This document shows positions 57,701-64,000 of a DNA stretch of 64,000 nt, in pieces. Numbering within the stretch: the stretch's first letter is position 1; every line of letters begins with the position of its first letter. The DNA comes from Helopsaltes ochotensis. Taxonomy: Eukaryota; Chordata; Aves; Passeriformes; Locustellidae. The position numbers and the translations under genes were made by a program. The notes under the pieces are model-generated. The model saw only the letters and a program-made list of their open reading frames with translations. It made no database searches and was not told where the DNA came from. The stretch is taken from positions 1,080,148 through 1,144,147 of the forward strand of contig VXBM01000137.1 in NCBI GenBank assembly GCA_013400155.1, in the 5' to 3' direction.

Positions 57701-60700
57701 CTTGAATACATATTTTCCCCTAGAAACTATAGATCAAGTCTTACAGGAAAAACTATGCAACATCTCAGGAAGGTTTTAGGAGGTAAAACAAGGGAGAATT
57801 ATGCATCTGCACCGAACTAAAATTAGAAAAGCTGCCATATGGCTCTGTGAAGCCAGCAGCACGTTCTTATTCATTAGGAAGCATTCTGCTAACATAAAAA
57901 CACAAGGCCTTCCTGTGCTCTCCAAATGTGTTTATCTTTTCAACATTAATGCATGATATATCATCAGGCTGCTGAAATCTCCTGCAGTGCATATTAAAAA
58001 AGCACAGCTGCACTTTTTCTCAGCACGTTTATTCACTGCGAGCACAGCTTTGCCCACCTCCCTGCCACAGCCCTCTTGTCAGCCCTGCTCCCCTTTGGTG
58101 GGAAAGGGTTGCGCTCCCACTGCACACTCGCCTGCTCAGCTCATCTCCCCATGTTCTGCTCTGCTCATCACACCCACATGGTTTAGCTTCATATTTACTA
58201 CTGCTGGTGGAAGCACATTTAAATGGTAAATGACCCTAGGGCTTAAGCTAAAAGCCCTTGGAAAGCTGTGAGCAAAACTGCTCGTTCAGGAGTAGCAGCA
58301 CTTACAGCCCTGCGATTTCTTTTTTCCAGTGCAAGCTGCTCTAACTGGTGCAGCTGCTCTCCTATCTCACGTATACCTGCCCCACCTTCCCATGGTAAAG
58401 AAGCATCACTAAGGCATTAACTCTATGGAAAGCTTCACATTCTCACAAGACCATCAAATACAGGTAAACATTCGTGGAGCTTTACAAGCTTTGAGTGAAG
58501 TCCCACTCGTAGAAAATTCAGTAACAGTAGCCAGCATATAAAATTTTCATGGACACTGAAAGGAAAATAAGCACTGAAAACCTGTGATGGATTTAGGAAT
58601 AGCAACAAATGGAAGTAATAACACCTAAAATTAATACTAGTTTTGTCTCTTAATAATTTTGACATTTCGCCATCATTCTTTTCTTGTACAAGTCAGCATT
58701 TTTGTCACTCAATACCCCTTCTGTAAGAAGTAGTGCCTGAGAAATAATTGCCCCCAGCTCAGTTAAACTGGAACAAGGACAAAAATAATGAAATTCAACT
58801 TACCAAGGATAATATTTAACTGCTGGAGAGAAAGAAGCCTATTATCTCTGTATGTATTTTTTGCTAAATACTTTAATAAGCATTTTACTACTTTTTCCTT
58901 GGTTTCTTCCTCATTTTGCCATCTTTGCTGTCTTCAGCATCTATGACCTCTTTTCCTTCTTATTATTACAAAACTCAGTGATCTGCTTCTTGGAAGTGAG
59001 GAAGAAGACAGGGTCAGCAGTCGAAATGTCCACCCCTTCCTGCCCTGGCCCCAGGATCCTGCTCCAAGCCCCATGAGTCGGGGTGCTGCATTCCTGGCAC
59101 ACGGCACCACTTGGAGCACCAAGGCAGAATCCCACCCATAAATACACTTACATAACTTCTATGAAGATTGCTAACTCTTGGATGTAACAGCGACAGCTAG
59201 AAGTGATGTTGTTCACAGAAACAGTATTATTTACAGAACTTTGTACCTAAATCTGTGCTGCAGATTTATCTACTTAATGCAGTGGGCAAGAGATTATCTT
59301 ACCTGGCATTACCTCAGAAGATCCCCAGTCTCTGGTAAGTTAAGGACTGGGGACTGAAGTAAAACCCAGAATTACAACCCTCTCACTGCTGCTGCTCAAG
59401 TGAAGACTAAAGTGTCCTATCCAGGACCCCAAATCCTCAATGGCTTGATCCATTCCAAACACAAAATAAAAATATGAAACAATGCAGCAACTAAAATAAT
59501 TCCTTTGGTGATATTATTTATTATTATTTGGTGATAATATTTTTATTTATTAGTAAAGACACATAAAGGCAATTGCTATGTCTAAGACATAAACTAAGAC
59601 TGAAAGGAACCCTGAATCCAGAAACTGTGTCTCACCCCATGCCTCATTTAAACGTGTGGTAATGTGTCAAACTACCACAGTGTAAGTGGAAAGTTGTTTT
59701 TCATCTCTGGAACATGGAATTAAGCTTCCATCATGACCATCACCTGTTGAATTCCTGGACATGCTGAAACATTAACCTTTTCCACTAAGTTTTCAAAGAG
59801 GTGAAAGGAATATAACTGGTATAGTTTTACTCCTGCAAAATTTTTAGACAGGTCTTATTACTGAAATATTTGACTATGTTCAAGATATGCTTTTATATAA
59901 AATGAAAGGTTGTGCTTAATTTGCAATCAGAAAAATGAAATGTACATGTGTATATTCCTGTGTTTTAAAGATACTATCATTTCCCCAAAAAGACCACCAA
60001 TACTATCTTTCCAGGGTATACTGACTTATTATAGAAATATCTAAATAAATTAAACACCAAATGTGCCCTGCCCAGGTAATTTCCTTATCAAAAAGCCAAA
60101 ATCCAGGATGACACCGAGAATTTATAATTTTCACTGGTTTTAAAATGCATTTTTAAATACAGGAGTTTGGGGCTCTGGTTTTGCATTTACATTTCCTAAG
60201 AATGTCTAGTAACCAGTATAATCACAAGTATCTGATTAACTACAGTGCAATTTATAGTATTTAATAAATGCCTAAAATACAGTACTCAAACAATAAAGGA
60301 GTACACGTGTTAGTCTAAGTACATTGGCTGTCACAGTGCCTTACCCCAAAATACCCTCAATTTAATCAGTCACTTATTATTCTGTGCTAGAATCAGATAA
60401 GCAGATTCAAATATATGTATCTGTAGCTGTATACACAAACACATCCAGGAAACAGTTTTGCATCTGTTGCTATTTACATGATTTCAAAACACTCACGTAA
60501 ACTACTCAACTGTGCACGACAGGAATGCCACACAGCCATCAGCACTGACTTAAAATCTGTTACATTAATATGGCTGCATTTCGAAAGAAAGAGCCAAGCT
60601 AACTGACCTCTCCACTGAAATATTAGATACAAATATTTGGCATCACTTCATTTAACAAAGTAATTATTTTCTTTGGTATGTACTGAAGTAGGACAGAAAA

Positions 60701-62089
60701 TTTTACTGTATTTTTTGGCATTTGCAATTTTATAAGTGTTAGATATTTACCTAATGACTAACTTCATCTTATTTTGATAATTCATCTCTCAAAACAGCAC
60801 TAATATGAATGTCTAAATGGTGGGAGTCCAATGTTCTTTAACATTTTGGCTGAGCTAATGTTTTCAAAGACAAGAAACATGGCAGAATCTGATAATTTCA
60901 TTCAAAACAGGGCTCCACCATGGTCTCAGAAATAATATATTGCTTTTACAAATGTTAACAGCCCTCCAATTGGTTCTCTGACATGTAAAAACACAGGTCA
61001 GAATATGAAAATAAAGATATAAGGGTTAACACTCTTTAGACTAGAAACTGCAGATGCAGTTGCCAAGCTAATTAAACTTATAGTTTTCCAAAACTTAGGC
61101 CAAAATAACATACTAGAAAAGAGTATTAATCTAGCCAGACTCTTTCTTGAAGCCTAACTCTTCTGTACTCTACCAGCTGTTAAAAGGAAACAGATGACTC
61201 CCTTTCTTCGAATGCCACATCGCCATGATCACAAAATAACTGTCTTATTTTAGGATGCTGATAATAAATTTTTGTGACACACCAGATCATCCACCACAAC
61301 AGGCCAAGATCTTTTTGCCTTTATAAACTGCCATTGACAACTGCCTAAGTTTTCGAGAGACCTAATGCAGTTCACAAAAAAGAAATATGATTGATCATGG
61401 GATCCCTGTGAGCCCATGAAAAGAAGTTTCCATAATAAAGCGTAGGCCAAAATGGAGCACAGATAACTGAAGACAGCTAAGGAACAACAGAAACAGGTTT
61501 AATTTAATGTGTCCATGTTAGCATGGATTACAGGGCTCCTACTGTTTCTGATAGTCCAGATTATGGTAGATAAATCTTTTGCAAAAAAGCTCTAAATCAT
61601 TATGGACAAGTAAAGTTTCCTTCTATAACAGCCCAATGTTCAGAAATAGAAGCTTGGACCCCTCTTCTTACTTGTCTAACCCATCATCACAGGCCTCAGC
61701 CAAATTTTCAAGGCAATTTAGAAACAGAAACCTTCCTATTACTGCAGGGAAAGCAGATGGAAAAACAAAACCTTCTTAGAAGAAACTGTTTCTTTATTTT
61801 AGTTACTTAAAGGGACTTTTTTTTAATCCAAGTCCTTTACAAAATTGTGCTTAAGATAAATTTCATATATTTCAAGAGTGGCTACATCACTTCAGGTACA
61901 TCATGAATACAGCATGGCTGTGAGAAGAAAGGTAATGATTATTAACCTGCATTGTTTAAAATATTCTCTTAAAATTAAAGATCTTTTTTCATTACACTAG
62001 AAAATCTTGGCTTATCTTGTCGCTATGATTTACATCCAGACAAAGTCACTTTTAACCTCAATTGCATTAATTTGTTCTGTCACATATTA

Positions 62090-62119
62090 ATTAGCAGACA
62101 TTTTAAAACGTCTGCTAAT
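62090..62119. repeat. 30-nt near-perfect palindrome
   Basis: The arms attagcagac (62090-62099) and gtctgctaat (62110-62119) are exact reverse complements. The centre is attttaaaac, whose TTTTAAAA core is itself self-complementary. Confidence 0.75.
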
Positions 62120-63974
62120 AGCACTGATAGGTACAAATGGGCTCCCTTCAACAGACTGAACCATACTTAAAACTTAATTAATTAGGTGCTACCGTTTCTG
62201 TTTCTCTAATTCAGATTCATGAGGCAGGGATCAGCATCCAGTCTGAAATATGTCAGTATAATCCATAAACAGATAAACGATTAAACACTAATGGTATTGT
62301 CTTCTCTCTTTTGACAGTGAGCTTTATCAGTTCTCTTCTGAGAAGAAACTCGGAGCTGTTTTAACAGTTCCCCATGCACAACTAGGAGCTCAGTGGAATG
62401 GACACTCCATGTTGTGCTGGCAGGGGCTGCCCAGCCAGCTCTGTAGTCTTGCTGCTCTTCCCAGCCCCAAACCCCTCACGTGGCACAGGCTGGGAGTGAG
62501 GGGCCCTTGTTGGGCAATCATCACCCTGAGTATGCTGAACACATGTAGCTTTAACCAGGAAATGAAGATTATGGTCTGCCGCCAGCCATGTCCCTCCTTG
62601 GCACCAAGGCCAGTAATGCAGGTCTGCAACCAAGCCTGTGCATTACATCAGAAGTGATAATCCAGAACATCTTCCTCCAGTCTCCAATTTACTTATTTGT
62701 TTGCAAAAAGGAACATGGGCACCTGCTCCTCATTTTACATTTTACCCATTAGAGCACCAACAGGTGAGACCTTTTACCTAACAGCTGATATTTCCACAGT
62801 ATTATTCGTTCACCTCAGCCTAAACACTTAAGAATACTGGGGCCAAAGTCCTCATTAAATAAACAAACCAATCAACCCAACAAAAATCCCCACAAAAAAC
62901 AATAGAAGAAACCATACCACTTCATTTGGAAAGCATTTAAGCTGTTGAAATAAACGATATATGCTCCTTGTCTGAGCTTCAAAGAAAGAACAAATGGCAA
63001 TGCCCATGACCATCACATAGCACAGGGAAAGGAAGAGTGCTCTTGCACCATAATTCACAATGACCCTAAGAAAGCCAATATCCTCCCTCAGTTATATTTA
63101 ATAAAGGTTTTACAGACTGGCTTCTCTGCCTGTGTCAGTGATATAAAAATATTAGGGAGAAAAAGCTTACTGAGCATATTTACATTTTAGATTGCCAACT
63201 GCAAAAACATGATTATATTTTGAACATTAACTACAATGGCCTGGCAATCTGTACTACAATGTTCACTTAAAATCAGCACCTCTTGCAGATAGACAGATGG
63301 TGGCTCAACTTTCAAGCTCAATAATAATCATAATAATCCTTGATTTTCATCAGTGTAACACTCAACGATTCATTAGTAACTTTTGTCACATTCCCTAAAC
63401 TATTTGATGATTTCTTACCACAGCAAGTAAGAGTAAAAATGTTATCAGAGGGATGATAGTGAATGGAATAAGACTGCCACAGGTTGGGTGTTGCTGATCA
63501 TAAAATTATGGCCAAAGCCACGCCAAAGCAAGAGAAACCATGACCGGTGAAGACATGAAAAACAAAGCACAAGACAATTACTGAAAAGAAGAGAAAACAG
63601 TACAGGCTCAAAAAGAAAGCTCTTCAAAAATTGGGGGGAAATTCAAAAACACGAAGAAAATCCATTTGATACAAAACTCCACTCTTGACTGTTAGTAACA
63701 AGGAGCACTGCATTCAGAGCAGTCAACGGGGATATGAAGAAACAACTAAAGATAGGAGAAAGTCCCAAACATTCAAATATTCCCTTCAACCCAAGGAGGC
63801 GAAAGGTTTTATACAAAAGCAAGACAGAAAGAATTTTGTGTTATTGGCACAACATACCTTGATATTTTTCCATCAAACATCAAAACAAACAAACCAAGAA
63901 AAATCTAAATGAGGGTCCCTCTGAGTTTTCCAATCTATATTTAGAGATGAGAACCTTGATATTTCTTCCTCTTC

Positions 63975-64000
63975 TTTTTTTTTTTTTTTTTTTTTTTTTT
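63975..64000. repeat. Poly(T) run, at least 26 nt, cut by the window end
   Basis: Uninterrupted T reaches the last base of the window, so its true length is unknown. Confidence 0.85.

Larger units (their letters stand above)
51739..64000 (-). other. NCOA2: NCOA2 intron upstream of the first exon in the window (truncated, at least 12,262 nt)
   Basis: By frame and gene structure this is the intron between the bHLH exons (outside the window) and the exon at 51738. I searched it for the conserved bHLH peptides (KYIEELAELIFANF, DKCAILKETVKQIRQ) and found none. It contains a G9(TTG)n stretch (52586-52605), a 30-nt palindrome (62090-62119), a moderately GC-rich patch (62380-62640) and a poly(T) run at the window end. 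Confidence 0.85.

Noticed and set aside
51739..64000. Search for the NCOA2 start codon and bHLH exons
   Set aside because: No frame encoding the expected bHLH peptides was found. They are taken to lie upstream of the window.
1..64000. CRISPR arrays, operons, phage or plasmid features, tRNA or rRNA genes
   Set aside because: None were seen. The window is vertebrate genic DNA with introns.

Overview
This window is part of a single vertebrate gene, nuclear receptor coactivator 2 (NCOA2; also called TIF2, GRIP1 or SRC-2), read entirely from the minus strand. The host is most likely a bird. The repeats are CR1 LINEs with the avian-type 3' end and a solo ERVL-type LTR, the introns are compact, and the NCOA2 peptides are very close to the mammalian protein but not identical. 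The species cannot be named from the sequence.

Layout in transcription order (high to low coordinates). 51739-64000 is intron upstream of the first exon in the window. The start codon and bHLH exons are not seen and must lie beyond 64000. Nineteen coding exons follow between 51738 and 3361. They cover the linker after the bHLH (51738-51635), the PAS region (46819-40398), a 1,270-nt Ser/Pro-rich exon with the three LxxLL NR boxes (38276-37007), a conserved acidic segment (28399-28189), the middle region (24981-22038), the CBP/p300-binding AD1 segment (19065-18900), and the Gln/Met-rich C-terminal region linked to AD2 (17007-6239). The last exon carries only 12 coding bases (Lys-Tyr-Cys-stop, 3372-3361) and then the 3' UTR, which runs toward position 1. 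Every exon is bounded by AG/GT signals on the minus strand and every junction keeps the frame. Together they encode 1,377 complete codons plus stop with no internal stop. Adding the roughly 87 residues expected upstream gives about 1,464 aa, the size of human NCOA2.

The rest is intron and UTR with repeats. These are a 413-bp solo LTR with a perfect 5-bp target duplication in the 3' UTR region, a CR1 3' end at 5365-5648, diverged CR1 remnants at about 9540-10660, 29940-31100 and 48375-48630, three long A/T homopolymers, and short microsatellites. I see no second protein-coding gene, tRNA, rRNA, CRISPR array or prokaryotic element. The long open frames outside the listed exons look like chance frames.

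No new biological system stands out. The observations most worth checking are splicing related: a (TC)10 tract upstream of the PAS-A exon and an ~87-nt U-rich tract just upstream of an in-frame 210-nt exon. Others are two CTCF-like motifs, the LTR in the UTR region, a Lys-to-Arg change in a SUMO-like tetrapeptide, and sharp exon-scale GC differences.
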